Assembly (NCBI GenBank): GCA_030685065.1
Contig: JAUXQH010000133.1
Span: forward strand, 18,273 to 82,272
Direction of reading: 5' to 3'
DNA length: 64,000 bases
Source: Pseudomonadota bacterium
GTDB taxonomy: Bacteria; Myxococcota_A; UBA796; SXON01
Shown: in pieces, positions 43,811-53,174 of the stretch
Layout: the number at the start of each line of letters is the position of its first letter
How positions within the stretch are numbered: the first letter of the stretch is position 1
Program-made: the position numbers and the translations under genes
Notes under the pieces: model-generated
Databases searched by the model: none
Told to the model about the DNA's origin: nothing
Seen by the model: the letters and a program-made list of their open reading frames with translations, nothing else

Positions 43811-43856
43811 GTCTTGTCCGCGCGCGCATTCGTGTAATGTTGGGCGCGGAGGGTTC

Positions 43857-44099
43857 ATGCACCCACTTGCCGAGGCGCAGGCTGTCGCGCTGATGCTGCA
43901 GCATTCGACGGGCTGGATCCACGTATTCTGTGACGGCTCGTCGCGTTGGTCGACCGCGCCGCCCGATGCCACGTCCTATTGGGACCCAGGGGATGTGCCC
44001 GAGCCCGTCGTCTGTCAACGCCGTACGTACCAGCAGGCGCGGGGCGCGTTTTCGGCTGCCCTCAAACGGCTGCGGGCGCGGGGAATCCCGGTTGGGTGA
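43857..44099 (+). CDS. Hypothetical small protein
   Basis: This 80-aa protein is not recognised. It starts at an ATG with GGAGGG (43848-43853) four bases upstream, which supports it as a real gene. The sequence has aromatic-rich pieces (TGWIHVFCDGSSRWST and SYWDPGD) followed by a basic Arg/Ala helix (TYQQARGAFSAALKRLRARG), giving a mixed beta-then-helix layout. It ends 18 bp before the convergent START-domain gene. Confidence 0.5.
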   Translation: MHPLAEAQAVALMLQHSTGWIHVFCDGSSRWSTAPPDATSYWDPGDVPEPVVCQRRTYQQARGAFSAALKRLRARGIPVG

Positions 44100-44116
44100 G
44101 CCTCAGGGCCCGTCCC

Positions 44117-44884
44117 TCAGCGAAAGCACGGAATCGGCGCGCCGTCCGCGCCAGGTTGCGCCGCGCACCCGGCCGCGTAGCGGGCGCGCACCTTGACCGC
44201 GTTGCGCTCCACTCCCGCGTACAACCCCGTCATGGACGAGCGCGTGTAGCTGTCCACCGCCCCGTCGGGGATGGCGCCGCCGAGCGTCGCCCGGGCCTGG
44301 TAGAGAGCGAGGGTGTTGCCATCCTCGAGGGGGACGAGCAGCCAGCCGCCCTCGTTGACGCTGACGGTCTCCGAAGCGTCGAAGCGCTCGGTGTCGGTGC
44401 GCGCCCGGGCCTCGGAGAGCAGGTCGCCTCGAAGGGTCCATGCGCGCTCCCACACTCCGGAGGCCGAGGCGAGCCGCGCATTGTTGGTCAGGGAGATCAC
44501 CCAGTGGCGATCGTTGAGGGGCCATGGAAGATCCAGGCGTTGGTACAGCCGCTTGGGCGCCGCCCACGCGCCCTGCAACGCGACCTCCGTGAGGCTCTCG
44601 ATCTCGGCGGAGAGCTGATCATCCGTAATCGAGAGCCAGGCCTCCTCCCGCGTCAGGTCGAGCACGCCGACGCCGAGCACGGTCGCGGGATCTCCGGGGA
44701 GCGTGCGCCGAGCCACCTTTCCGGCGGCCACTTCCTCCCACACCTTTCCATCGAATGCGGGCGGGGGGAAGGTGGCTTGCGTGGCCACCGAGGGGGCCAC
44801 CGCGGCCCACACGGCTGCGAGCGCGGCCGCCGTCACCGGGGCCACCGCCGCACGTGCGGAGTGGCACGGGCCGAGGGCTCCCAA
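44117..44884 (-). CDS. START-like (SRPBCC superfamily) lipid-binding domain protein, exported
   Basis: The 255-aa frame begins with a TTG at 44884; GTG codons at 44845 and 44836 are alternatives nearer the signal-like segment (APVTAAALAAVWAAVAP). The mature part is a START-type domain with LYQRLDLPWPLNDRHWVISL, VNEGGWLLVPLEDGNTLALY and the C-terminal SSMTGLYAGVERNAVKVRARY helix. START domains bind lipids or other hydrophobic ligands in a deep pocket. The ligand is unknown; export to the periplasm is predicted. Confidence 0.65.
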   Translation of the reverse strand: MGALGPCHSARAAVAPVTAAALAAVWAAVAPSVATQATFPPPAFDGKVWEEVAAGKVARRTLPGDPATVLGVGVLDLTREEAWLSITDDQLSAEIESLTEVALQGAWAAPKRLYQRLDLPWPLNDRHWVISLTNNARLASASGVWERAWTLRGDLLSEARARTDTERFDASETVSVNEGGWLLVPLEDGNTLALYQARATLGGAIPDGAVDSYTRSSMTGLYAGVERNAVKVRARYAAGCAAQPGADGAPIPCFR

Positions 44885-45002
44885 CCTCCGTCGGGGGCGG
44901 GCGGGCGGGGTCGGGACTTCGCGAGCGCTTCGGACAGGGGGGCCTCGGGACAGCCTGCTCCTACCACGTTCCTGGGGAGGAAACCGTGGGGCGACAAGCT
45001 GA

Positions 45003-45041
45003 AGGGCCCCGCGCCGTCGGTGATCCGACGGGCGGGGCCCT
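45003..45041. terminator. Large inverted repeat between convergent-side 3' ends (terminator-like)
   Basis: AGGGCCCC (45003-45010) pairs with GGGGCCCT (45034-45041), and inside it CCGTCGG (45014-45020) pairs with CCGACGG (45025-45031) around a 4-nt loop. It lies just downstream (in transcription) of the leftward VCBS lipoprotein gene. There is only a weak T stretch after it, so Rho-independent termination is plausible but not certain. Confidence 0.55.
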
Positions 45042-45051
45042 GGGTCTGGAA

Positions 45052-45069
45052 CCGGAGGACGTCCTCCGG
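45052..45069. repeat. 18-bp perfect palindrome CCGGAGGACGTCCTCCGG
   Basis: A perfect 18-bp palindrome ends four bases before the stop codon (45073-45075) of the VCBS lipoprotein gene, immediately next to the large inverted repeat at 45003-45041. It could be part of a composite terminator or an RNA 3'-end stabiliser. Confidence 0.8.
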
Positions 45070-45072
45070 AGG

Positions 45073-48051
45073 CTAGTCGAGGCTCAGGTCATCGATGTCC
45101 TCGCCCTGGTCGCCCGTCGGACGCCGCGGCTCATCGCCCCTCGGCTGGGCCTCGACGATGTCGAACCCGTACGTGTCGTACGTCGTCGTGATCGAGATCC
45201 CGTGCTCGTCGCCGCTCCACGTGGCGGGGGCCAGCCCCACCACGAACTCGTCCAGCGGCACGGATCCGAGCACCTCCCCGGTGTCGACGCGGAACGCGAA
45301 GGCCTCCGAACCCACGTTGCCGAAGTCGTAGCCCGTCACCACCAGCACCCCCGGCTCGCCGGCGTTGCCCGGCACGTAGGCCAGGGGACCTCCCACGAAG
45401 TACATCTCCGGCTTCTGTTCGGTGCCCTCCCGCACCCCCTGGTTCTTCCGCACGCTCAGCGCCGCGTCCTCCAGCGACTCCTCCCAGAGCAGCTCGCCGT
45501 TCGCACCATCGAGGACCCGGATCTCGCCCTCCACCGTGGTGAACGCGATGTCACGTTTGTCGTCGCCGTTCACGTCCTCGATCACCTGCCCGAAGAGCGA
45601 GCCGGCGAACTCCCCAAACGGCGAGTCCTCCATGCGGGGTGCGCGCGGATCGGGGGCGCCGGCCATATCCAAGCGCCACCTCTCCTTGCCGTCCCGCGCC
45701 TCGAGGACGGTCACGTGCCCGTCCTCCGCCTCGGTGCGTCCGCCATACACCACCCCGCCCTCGACGATCTCGAGCCACACGGCGTCATCCACGTCCGAGG
45801 TGATGTTCCATCGGATCGACCCGTCCCCCTCCAACAGGGCCATGTGGTACGGGGCGTTGCGCCCGAGGTCCCCGAAGGCCACCTCCTCACTGCCGTTCCC
45901 ATCGCTGTCGCCCACCGCGATCTGCCCGATGTCACAGGTGGCGACGTCCATCTGCCACAGCAGCTTGCCGTCGAGGTCGTAGGCCATGACCCCGCAGGCA
46001 CGGTCGCCCATCGGCTGTCCGATGCGGAACCCGAAGTACGGAACGACGATCTCCTGGCTGCCGTCGCCGTCGAGATCCGCGAACTTCGCCTCGGCCAGCC
46101 CCGCTGCCGTCTGCACGGAGAACAGCGTATTCCCCTGGTTGTCGAACAGCTGGAGCACGCCGGCGTTCTCACCCCGCCACCCGAAGCCGCTCACGACGAA
46201 CATGCCGGCGCCACCCTCCTCGTGGCGGGCCATCTCGATGCCCGTGATGACGGCGGGGCCATCCCCGGCGAGCTTGCTCTCGAACATGGGCTGGCCGTTG
46301 TGGCCGAGCCCGGTGACGTTGCCGAACACATCACCGGTGACCACCTCGGCGATCCCGTCGCCGTCGAGGTCTCCGACTCCCATGGCATGATTGAGGCCGC
46401 CAGCCGACAAGGTGTCGATCATCTCTCCGTTGTTCGCCGACACCTTGTAGAGCTGGGCGTCGCCGCTCGCGATGATGAGCTGGTTGTCTCCGACCGCCGC
46501 GAACGCCCGCGCGGGGACGGATGTCTCGATGCGCCAGAGCTCCTGTGGCCCGTCCATCGCGAGGCTCCAGGCCGCGGTCTGCGCCATGGTCGGCGCGAGC
46601 GCCGGACCCTCGTTCGGCAGGGCGGCCTTCTCTCCCTTCACCACCGGGTAGCCCAGGCCGGTGATCAGCTCCTTGGTCCCGTCCGCGTCGAGGTCGATGG
46701 CATCGACGATGTAGGCGCGCGCGCCCAGCGGCGCGTTCCAGAGCTCCGCGCCGTCCTGTCCGAACCCGTAGATCGTGGACTCCTCGTCGTTGTACGCGTG
46801 CACGATCAGCTCGCCGTGGTCGTCACCGTCGAGATCCTGGACGAGGATCCCATCCACCCGGCCGTCGACCGCGAACTCCTGGACCACCTCCCCCTGCGTG
46901 TCGAGCGTCACCACGCTGTCGCGCAGACCGACGATCACGTCCCCCCGGTCATCTCCGTCGAGGTCGTAGATCGAGGCGGTGTAGATCTCGCCCTTCGGCA
47001 GGTTGCCCGTGTAGAGGGTCTTGCCACGGGCGTCGACCGCCACGATTCCGCCCAGGACCTCCTCGCCGGTCCCCTCGTCGCGCCCGGGGCCCTGGTCGTC
47101 CGTCGGGCGCGGGAGCAGGTTCTCCCGTTCCTGTGAGCCGTCCCCCTGGCGGCCCTCGTGCAGCCCCTCGTGCATCGCCAACAGGGCGTTCTTCTCGGAG
47201 GGGCAGATGTCGTAGTGCTCCTTCTCTCCCTTCGATTCGACGTTTCCAATCAACAGGAGCTCACGCCCGCTCTTTGCGTCGAGGTTTCCCGAGCGCACCA
47301 TCGAAGGCGTGAAGTCGATGTCGGCGTCCCAGAGCTTCTCGCCGGTCTGACCCGAGTAGGCGGACCTGCCTCCGCTCGGAAAGAAGTCGGGGACCGTGTC
47401 GCCATCGGCGTCGATGAGGGCGAAGTCGCAGGCGTTTCCGTCCCCCTGCAGCTTCACCGTGTAGAGGAGCTTCCCCGTCGCGGCGTCGAGCCGGTGGATC
47501 CGGTTGGCGCTGTCGAGCACGATCACCGTGCCCTCGGCGGTGCGCAGCTCCCGCACGTGCACACCCATGAAACGCAGCTTCTCCGCGATTTGTTGGTCGT
47601 TCAATTCGAGGCTGGACTGATCCGACGCGTCGTCCGACTTCTCGTCCTTTGCCTGGTTCGTGTTCGGATGCTCCTCCACGGCCGGCAGGTCGAAGGTCCA
47701 CAGCGGCTGCCCGTCCTCCGCCAACGCGACGACTCCCTGGCCGCCGTAGAGGAGCTCATCGATGCCGTTCCCATCGATGTCGGCCGGGCGCATCGACCAG
47801 ACGGCGCCGTAGCCCTCCTTCACGAACCGCTCCCCGAAGACGCCCGCGTACCTCTGGGAGTCCTGGTTCGGGTCGACGGTGTCGGCATCGCCGCTCGTCG
47901 TCGTGTCTCCGCTCAGATCGGATCCGGCCGGACTCCCGGTCGCTTGGGGGTTTCCCCACGGCATGTTGTACCCGCAGGCGGTCAGGCCCCCGAGCAGGAG
48001 CAGCCATCCCCACCGCGGGGTCGGTTGGCTCCTCGTCGACATCGTGTGCAT
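45073..48051 (-). CDS. Large FG-GAP/VCBS-type beta-propeller lipoprotein
   Basis: The 992-aa product starts at the ATG 48049-48051, preceded by GGGAGG seven bases upstream; upstream frame extension is rejected. The signal ends in LTAC (lipobox). Throughout the mature part short Ca2+-binding loops such as DIDGNGIDE, DLDGDDRGD, DLDGDGIAEV and DSDGNGSEE recur at about 40-60-residue spacing, between PQQ-like strands (GQPLWTFDL, GKLLWQMDV), as in integrin-like FG-GAP propellers. A low-complexity acidic linker follows the lipobox. It is probably a surface protein; the ligand is unknown. Divergent from valS. Confidence 0.72.
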   Translation of the reverse strand: MHTMSTRSQPTPRWGWLLLLGGLTACGYNMPWGNPQATGSPAGSDLSGDTTTSGDADTVDPNQDSQRYAGVFGERFVKEGYGAVWSMRPADIDGNGIDELLYGGQGVVALAEDGQPLWTFDLPAVEEHPNTNQAKDEKSDDASDQSSLELNDQQIAEKLRFMGVHVRELRTAEGTVIVLDSANRIHRLDAATGKLLYTVKLQGDGNACDFALIDADGDTVPDFFPSGGRSAYSGQTGEKLWDADIDFTPSMVRSGNLDAKSGRELLLIGNVESKGEKEHYDICPSEKNALLAMHEGLHEGRQGDGSQERENLLPRPTDDQGPGRDEGTGEEVLGGIVAVDARGKTLYTGNLPKGEIYTASIYDLDGDDRGDVIVGLRDSVVTLDTQGEVVQEFAVDGRVDGILVQDLDGDDHGELIVHAYNDEESTIYGFGQDGAELWNAPLGARAYIVDAIDLDADGTKELITGLGYPVVKGEKAALPNEGPALAPTMAQTAAWSLAMDGPQELWRIETSVPARAFAAVGDNQLIIASGDAQLYKVSANNGEMIDTLSAGGLNHAMGVGDLDGDGIAEVVTGDVFGNVTGLGHNGQPMFESKLAGDGPAVITGIEMARHEEGGAGMFVVSGFGWRGENAGVLQLFDNQGNTLFSVQTAAGLAEAKFADLDGDGSQEIVVPYFGFRIGQPMGDRACGVMAYDLDGKLLWQMDVATCDIGQIAVGDSDGNGSEEVAFGDLGRNAPYHMALLEGDGSIRWNITSDVDDAVWLEIVEGGVVYGGRTEAEDGHVTVLEARDGKERWRLDMAGAPDPRAPRMEDSPFGEFAGSLFGQVIEDVNGDDKRDIAFTTVEGEIRVLDGANGELLWEESLEDAALSVRKNQGVREGTEQKPEMYFVGGPLAYVPGNAGEPGVLVVTGYDFGNVGSEAFAFRVDTGEVLGSVPLDEFVVGLAPATWSGDEHGISITTTYDTYGFDIVEAQPRGDEPRRPTGDQGEDIDDLSLD

Positions 48052-48161
48052 CGCGTTCCTCCCATCAGGACCCCTTCGACCCTCGGCCCACGCCAAGGAT
48101 TCCGAGCGTTTCAACCGTTGTTTTTGGCTTCCGACGGAGGCTCCGCGCTCGGGCGGTCGTC

Positions 48162-48190
48162 TTTACAAGGCGGTGCCCGGTCGATAGAGG
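48162..48190 (+). promoter_or_regulatory. Promoter candidate for valS
   Basis: TTTACA (48162-48167) and TAGAGG (48185-48190) are 17 nt apart and lie 63 bp upstream of the valS ATG in the divergent gap. Each box has three or more matches to the sigma-70 consensus. Confidence 0.4.
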
Positions 48191-48252
48191 CCCGGGCCCC
48201 GCGATCCCGCCGGTACCGCACCTGGCGGTCCGGCTCGCGGCACCGGAGCACC

Positions 48253-50796
48253 ATGGCGACCCTGACCCTCCCCGAGATCCCCAAGGACTACGACGCGCCG
48301 TCGATCGAGGCGCGCTGCCGCGCGCTCTGGGAGGAGAGCGGGATTCACCGCTACGATCCCGACGCCCCCGGGGAGCTGTTCTCGGTCGACACGCCGCCGC
48401 CGTACGTCTCGGCGGCGCACCTGCACGTCGGCCACGCGATGTCCTACACCCAGGCCGAGATCATCATCCGGTACCAACGGATGAAGGGCCGCAAGGTGTT
48501 CTACCCGATGGGGTTCGACGACAACGGGCTCCCGACCGAGCGCTTCGTCGAGAAGACGTACAACATCAACAAGCGCCTCACGACGCGCGCGGCGTTCCGT
48601 GCGCTCTGCCTGGAGGAGACCCGGAAGGGCGCCGCCCAGTACGAGGAGCTCTGGCGCGGGCTCGGCCTGTCGGTCGACTGGACGCTGCGCTATTCGACCA
48701 TCGACGATCACTGCCGCCGCACGGCGCAGAAGTCGTTCCTCGACCTGTTCGGGAAGGGGCGGGTGTACCGCTCGAACGAGCCCGTCCTGTGGGACGTGCA
48801 CTACGAGACCGCCCTGGCCCAGGCCGATCTCGACACGATGGCGCGCAAGGGGAAGCTCCACGACATCGCGTTCACCGCCGCCGCGGACGCTTCGCCGCTC
48901 GTGATCTCGACCACGCGGCCCGAGCTCATCCCGGCGTGCGTGGCGCTGTACCACCACCCCGAGGACGAGCGGTACGCCCACCTCAAGGGCACCACCGCGA
49001 TCGTGCCCCTGTTCGGGCACGAGGTGCCGATCCTGACGGACGAGACGGTGGACCCCGCCTTCGGCACCGGCCTGATGATGGTGTGTACGTTCGGCGACGG
49101 CGAGGACGTTCGCAAGTGGAAGCGCGACAAGCTCGCGACGCGCCTGGTCATCGGTCCCGACGGCAAGATGTTGCCTTCCGCCGGTGCGTTCGCGGGGATG
49201 ACCGCCGAGCTCGCGCGCAACGCCATCGTGAGCGCGCTGGCCGAGGGAGGGTTCCATCGCCGGTCGATCACGGTCGAGCAGAACGTGTCGATCGCCGAGC
49301 GTTCCGGCGTGCCGGTCGAGTTCAACATGGCGCCCCAGTGGTTCATCCGCGTGCTCGACATCAAGCCGCAGATGCTCGCCCGCAGCGCCGAGCTGAATTG
49401 GAACCCGCCGTGGATGAAGGTGCGCCTCGATCATTGGATCGAGGGCCTGAAGTACGACTGGAACATTTCCCGCCAGCGCTTCTACGGCGTGCCGTTCCCC
49501 ATTTGGTACTGCCAGGGCTGTCACGAGCCCATCCTCGCGGACGCGGCGTCACTCCCCGTGGATCCGGTCGAGGATCCCTGCCCCGTCGCACAGTGCCCGC
49601 ATTGTGGCGGCACCGAGTTCAGCGGCGAGTCCGACGTGATGGACACGTGGATGACCTCGTCGTTGTCGCCCCTCATCAATGCCAACTGGGCGGAGACCCC
49701 CGGACGCAAGGGTGGCATGGAGCTCCACCCCATGACCGTGCGGGTGCAGGCCTTCGAGATCATCCGCACCTGGCTGTTCTACTCGCTCATCAAGAGCGAT
49801 GCCCACATCGGCACGCTCCCGTGGAAGGACGTGATGATCTCGGGGTGGGGCCTCAACGAGAACGGCAAGAAGATCAGCAAGAGCGATCTGGAGAAGTACA
49901 CCGACAAGGACGGGTACAACCGCTACGAGCCCTTCGGCGTCATCCACAAGTTCGGGGCGGACGCGCTGCGGTACTGGGCGGCGGGCAGCCACCTCGGCCA
50001 CGACATGAAATTCAACGAGAAGGACGTCAAGGACGGCCGCAAGCTCGCGGTCAAGCTCTGGAACGCCGCGCGGTTCGTGCTCATGCAGATCGAGGGCTTC
50101 GATCCCGAGGCCCCGCGGCCCGGCTTCGCGGAGCGGCAGCCCGAAGACCGTTGGTTGCTCACGGAGCTCAACAAGATTGTGCCCGTGGTCTCCGAGGGCT
50201 TCGAGTCCTACAACTACGCGGTGGCGCGGGAGTCGGTCGACCGTTTCTTCTGGGCCACGTTCTGCGACGACTATCTCGAGATGGTGAAGCACCGCTTCTG
50301 GAAGCCGGAGCTCTATTCCGAGGAGGCCCGGGTCTCCGCGCGCGCCACCCTCTGGGAGGCCCTCCGGGTCATCCTCGGGTTGTACGCGCCGTTCGTCCCG
50401 TTCACCACGGAAGACCTCTACCAGGCCATCTACCGGCCGGTCGAGAACACCGTGTCGCTGCACGTGACCCGGTTCCCCGAGTTCGACGCCGAGCGCACCG
50501 CCGAGGTGCCCGAGATGCTCGTGGTCGGTGGCATTCTCCGCGCGGTACGCCAGCTCCGTACGGAAGCGCGCCTCTCCCAGACGCGTGCGCTCGAAGCGGT
50601 GGTGGTCGATCTTTCCGCCGCGCCTCCCGAGCTCCAGCAGGTCGTGCACGCGATGAAGGCCTCGATCCAGGCGGTGTCGCGCGCGGGCGAGGTGCGGTTC
50701 GACACCGCGGCCTATGCCACCGAGGTCGACGGGCTGACGGTCGGGATCATCGCCGGAGAGCTGCCGGAGAAGGTTCCGGCCCCGGTCGCTCCGTAG
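48253..50796 (+). CDS. valS: Valine--tRNA ligase, archaeal-type
   Basis: ValRS charges tRNA-Val. The 847-aa class I enzyme has HVGH (HIGH) in PPPYVSAAHLHVGHAMSYTQ, the KMSKS site as KKISKS, the CP1 editing domain (VISTTRPELIPACVALY) and a zinc ribbon with WYCQGCHEP and CPHCGG. The stretch PMGFDDNGLPTERFVEK, rather than the bacterial WLPGTDHAGIATQ, marks it as the archaeal-type ValRS found in Archaea and a few bacteria. The bacterial C-terminal coiled-coil arm is absent. No second valS is in this window. It is convergent with the spermidine-synthase-like gene. Confidence 0.88.
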   Translation: MATLTLPEIPKDYDAPSIEARCRALWEESGIHRYDPDAPGELFSVDTPPPYVSAAHLHVGHAMSYTQAEIIIRYQRMKGRKVFYPMGFDDNGLPTERFVEKTYNINKRLTTRAAFRALCLEETRKGAAQYEELWRGLGLSVDWTLRYSTIDDHCRRTAQKSFLDLFGKGRVYRSNEPVLWDVHYETALAQADLDTMARKGKLHDIAFTAAADASPLVISTTRPELIPACVALYHHPEDERYAHLKGTTAIVPLFGHEVPILTDETVDPAFGTGLMMVCTFGDGEDVRKWKRDKLATRLVIGPDGKMLPSAGAFAGMTAELARNAIVSALAEGGFHRRSITVEQNVSIAERSGVPVEFNMAPQWFIRVLDIKPQMLARSAELNWNPPWMKVRLDHWIEGLKYDWNISRQRFYGVPFPIWYCQGCHEPILADAASLPVDPVEDPCPVAQCPHCGGTEFSGESDVMDTWMTSSLSPLINANWAETPGRKGGMELHPMTVRVQAFEIIRTWLFYSLIKSDAHIGTLPWKDVMISGWGLNENGKKISKSDLEKYTDKDGYNRYEPFGVIHKFGADALRYWAAGSHLGHDMKFNEKDVKDGRKLAVKLWNAARFVLMQIEGFDPEAPRPGFAERQPEDRWLLTELNKIVPVVSEGFESYNYAVARESVDRFFWATFCDDYLEMVKHRFWKPELYSEEARVSARATLWEALRVILGLYAPFVPFTTEDLYQAIYRPVENTVSLHVTRFPEFDAERTAEVPEMLVVGGILRAVRQLRTEARLSQTRALEAVVVDLSAAPPELQQVVHAMKASIQAVSRAGEVRFDTAAYATEVDGLTVGIIAGELPEKVPAPVAP

Positions 50797-50802
50797 CGCG
50801 AT

Positions 50803-51465
50803 TCAGATCCGGCCGATGTAGATCACGTGCCGAGGGCCCTTCCCCTCGGCGCGTGCCCGCACGCGGTGGGACTCGGGACGGAACCCGGCCTTCTGGAGTC
50901 GCTTGGGAAATTCGGGCGACTCGTACGCGGACCACACGGCCAGCACTCCTCCGCGGCGCAGGGCCATGCGCGCCCGTTGGAGCCCCTTGAGCGTGTAGAG
51001 CGCGTCGTTCTCGGGCTGGGTGAAGGCGTCGGGGCCGTTGTCCACGTCCAGGAGGATGCTGTCCCACGTGTCGGGGGTGGTGCGCAGCACGTCGCGTACA
51101 TCTTCGATGCGCAGCCGGGCGCGTGGATCGTCGAGGGGGTGGCCTGCGAGCGGGCCCAAGGTTCCGCGGTTCCAGTCGACCACGGCCGGGACCAGCTCGG
51201 CCACCGTGCACGTGCCGCCGGCCGGGAGGACGCCGAGCGCCGCGCGGAGGGTGAACCCCATGCCCAGCCCCCCCACGAGGATGCGCGCGTCCGGACGATT
51301 ATCAGGCTTGGCGAGCGCAGCCATCGCCTCTTCCGAGCCGTGCATGCGGCTCGACATCAGGTCCCTGCCGCCCGCGCGGATGACCAGCTCGGTGCCCCGC
51401 TGGTTCAGCGTGAGCGGGGTGCCGTCGGGGGTGGCGGCGGTGTCGAGGAGGACCCAGGGGAGCAT
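50803..51465 (-). CDS. Spermidine synthase-like SAM-binding protein
   Basis: The 220-aa product has a Rossmann-like fold with ILVGGLGMGFTLRAALGVL as the nucleotide loop, TVAELVPAVVDWNR as acidic strand end, RIEDVRDVL and LLDVDNGPDAFTQPEN. These are traits of small spermidine-synthase-like proteins, but the polyamine-site residues of true SpeE are not clear, so the substrate is unknown. The stop lies 6 bp from the convergent valS stop. Confidence 0.65.
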   Translation of the reverse strand: MLPWVLLDTAATPDGTPLTLNQRGTELVIRAGGRDLMSSRMHGSEEAMAALAKPDNRPDARILVGGLGMGFTLRAALGVLPAGGTCTVAELVPAVVDWNRGTLGPLAGHPLDDPRARLRIEDVRDVLRTTPDTWDSILLDVDNGPDAFTQPENDALYTLKGLQRARMALRRGGVLAVWSAYESPEFPKRLQKAGFRPESHRVRARAEGKGPRHVIYIGRI

Positions 51466-51538
51466 GTCGGCTCGGTGCGGCGGGGCGCGTATCCTGGCGC
51501 GGCGGCGGACGTGCCCGCGCGGCCGGGATCGCTGGCGG

Positions 51539-52870
51539 TCAACCGGGGTCCGGGAGGCCCATCTGCTCGCGTACGCGAGCAGGCCACGCGCTGATCCGGG
51601 TGAGCAGGGTCGTTCGCGCGGCGATGACCTCGCCGACGCTGTAGGGGCGGCGGAGGTCTTCTTCGAGGAGGGGCTCGGAGAGCTCCCATACGCCCAGCGC
51701 CCAGGACTCCATGTCCATCGCCTCGTAGGCCAGGATCGCGTTCGCGGTGTGTTCGTAGAGCGCCGTCACACAATCGTCGTCGTCGAGGCAGCCCTCGGCC
51801 ACGCTCCCGCTGACCGCGCTCCAATCCATCGCTGTGTCCCAACTCTCGTCCATTCCCCAGGGCGCGAAGTCGAAGCGCTCGTCTCCCACCTCGCGGTACA
51901 CGAAGTAGTCATTGAGGTTGTAGGGGTAGCCGTCCTCGTTCCCGATCGCGATGCTGTATGCCCAGAAGTCGAGGAACGAGTCCATGTCGATGACGGTGTC
52001 GGCCTCTTCGAGGAACGCGTCGGTGGGCGCCCCGTTGAGCGTCGCCTTCACGGTCTCGAGGGCGGCGTAGTCGCCGATTCCTGTCACCAACTCGAAGTGG
52101 GAGAGGCCGCGGCGCGAGAAGTCGGCCGAGTCGTTGCCCTCCCAGAGGTCCCCCGAGCCGTCGCCATAATGACGGTCGAGCAGGTGGTCGTCCATCGCCT
52201 CGAGGTTGGTGTACAGGCCGTGAAGCTCGCCGTTCAGCGACACGCGGGCGTAGCTCACGCGCGGGACCAACATCCCCATCTGGGTCCAGAGCGCGTACCC
52301 GATCATCTCCTTCGACTGGGTCGGATCCCCAACCATATTGTTCAACGTCACGCGCTCGAGCCCGGCATACTTCTGGCCGGGTACGTAGGCGTTGAGCTTT
52401 ACCTTGAAGGCGGGCTTTCCGTCGAATCCCTGGTAGCTCGAGCTGCCCTTCAGGCGGATTCCCACCGGGTCGAAGCGCTCGCCGTTGATGGTGGCGCTGC
52501 CTTCGACGTAGGTGAAGGGATCCCTGCGCAAAGACTGCATCGCGTCCGCCGCGAGCTCGAGCTCTACCACCTGCACGACCGCGGGATTGTAGAAGGCCTG
52601 GTACTTCGCCTCGGCCTCTGCCTCGGCGGTGGTGTCGCCCGTGTCGTCCGTGTCGCCCGTGTCGTCCGTGTCGTCGCCGGCGGTGTCCCCGTTGTCGGGG
52701 ATGAACTCGGCCCCGGTGTCGTCGCGATCCGCGCGCACCGCCGTGTCCTCCGGGGGAGCGACGTCCTGCTCGGAGGGGCCGGACGAGTCACACGCGAGCA
52801 TCAGGGGGAGCAGCAGCATCGGGGGGCCAGGAGAGGGCCATGCTACACGCCCGTGACGGCGTGCGCTCAA
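51539..52870 (-). CDS. CotH kinase-family lipoprotein
   Basis: The 443-aa frame starts with a TTG at 52868-52870 (N-region SARRHGR) or an ATG at 52817-52819; either gives the lipobox LMLAC. An Asp/Thr/Gly linker (DTGDDTDDTGDT) follows. The rest resembles the CotH atypical protein kinase fold: VGIRLKGSSSYQGFDGKPAFKVKL, LNNMVGDPTQSKEMIGYALW, YARVSLNGELHGLYTNLEAMD, and SIAIGNEDGYPYNLNDYFVY with WGMDESWD, where active-site Asp residues are expected. CotH of Bacillus phosphorylates spore-coat proteins; here the substrate would be extracytoplasmic. Confidence 0.78.
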   Translation of the reverse strand: MSARRHGRVAWPSPGPPMLLLPLMLACDSSGPSEQDVAPPEDTAVRADRDDTGAEFIPDNGDTAGDDTDDTGDTDDTGDTTAEAEAEAKYQAFYNPAVVQVVELELAADAMQSLRRDPFTYVEGSATINGERFDPVGIRLKGSSSYQGFDGKPAFKVKLNAYVPGQKYAGLERVTLNNMVGDPTQSKEMIGYALWTQMGMLVPRVSYARVSLNGELHGLYTNLEAMDDHLLDRHYGDGSGDLWEGNDSADFSRRGLSHFELVTGIGDYAALETVKATLNGAPTDAFLEEADTVIDMDSFLDFWAYSIAIGNEDGYPYNLNDYFVYREVGDERFDFAPWGMDESWDTAMDWSAVSGSVAEGCLDDDDCVTALYEHTANAILAYEAMDMESWALGVWELSEPLLEEDLRRPYSVGEVIAARTTLLTRISAWPARVREQMGLPDPG

Positions 52871-52930
52871 AACGAGACGCGGGCCCCGACCGAGCCGGAA
52901 CCCGCGCCGCTGTGCTGGGGCCTCTCGGGC

Positions 52931-53143
52931 CTACTTGTCCTTGTCCTCCTCGGCGCGCTTTCCCGCCTCGATCAGCTCGCGTACCCGCTGTCCGCCCTTG
53001 TGGCCGATCTCGGCGTACCCCTCCGAGCCGAGCTCCTCGCGACGTTTCTCGCCGCCCATGCGCCCGGCTTCCCGGACGGTCATCGAGCCGCGGTCCTCGT
53101 CGCTCTTTGGGGCGCTGGCCCCCTTGTCCTGGTCTTTTGCCAT
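52931..53143 (-). CDS. KGG-motif stress-induced protein (short paralogue)
   Basis: The 70-aa basic/hydrophilic protein has the KGG (stress-induced acidophilic repeat, YciG-like) motif. After a variable N-terminus it reads MTVREAGRMGGEKRREELGS and EGYAEIGHKGGQRVRELIEA. Such small disordered-looking proteins are induced in stationary or stress states. The ATG at 53143 follows GGAGGAG by a few bases. It is a paralogue of the neighbouring gene at 53175-53564, sharing first and last repeat units, and lies in the same direction 31 bp downstream of it. Confidence 0.8.
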   Translation of the reverse strand: MAKDQDKGASAPKSDEDRGSMTVREAGRMGGEKRREELGSEGYAEIGHKGGQRVRELIEAGKRAEEDKDK

Positions 53144-53174
53144 GGTCTCCTCCACGCTGGTTGCTGGCTCCGAG

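Noticed and set aside
43814..43840. Promoter TTGTCC/TAATGT before the gene at 43857
   Set aside because: Spacing is 15 nt and no better alternative box was found; too weak to list.
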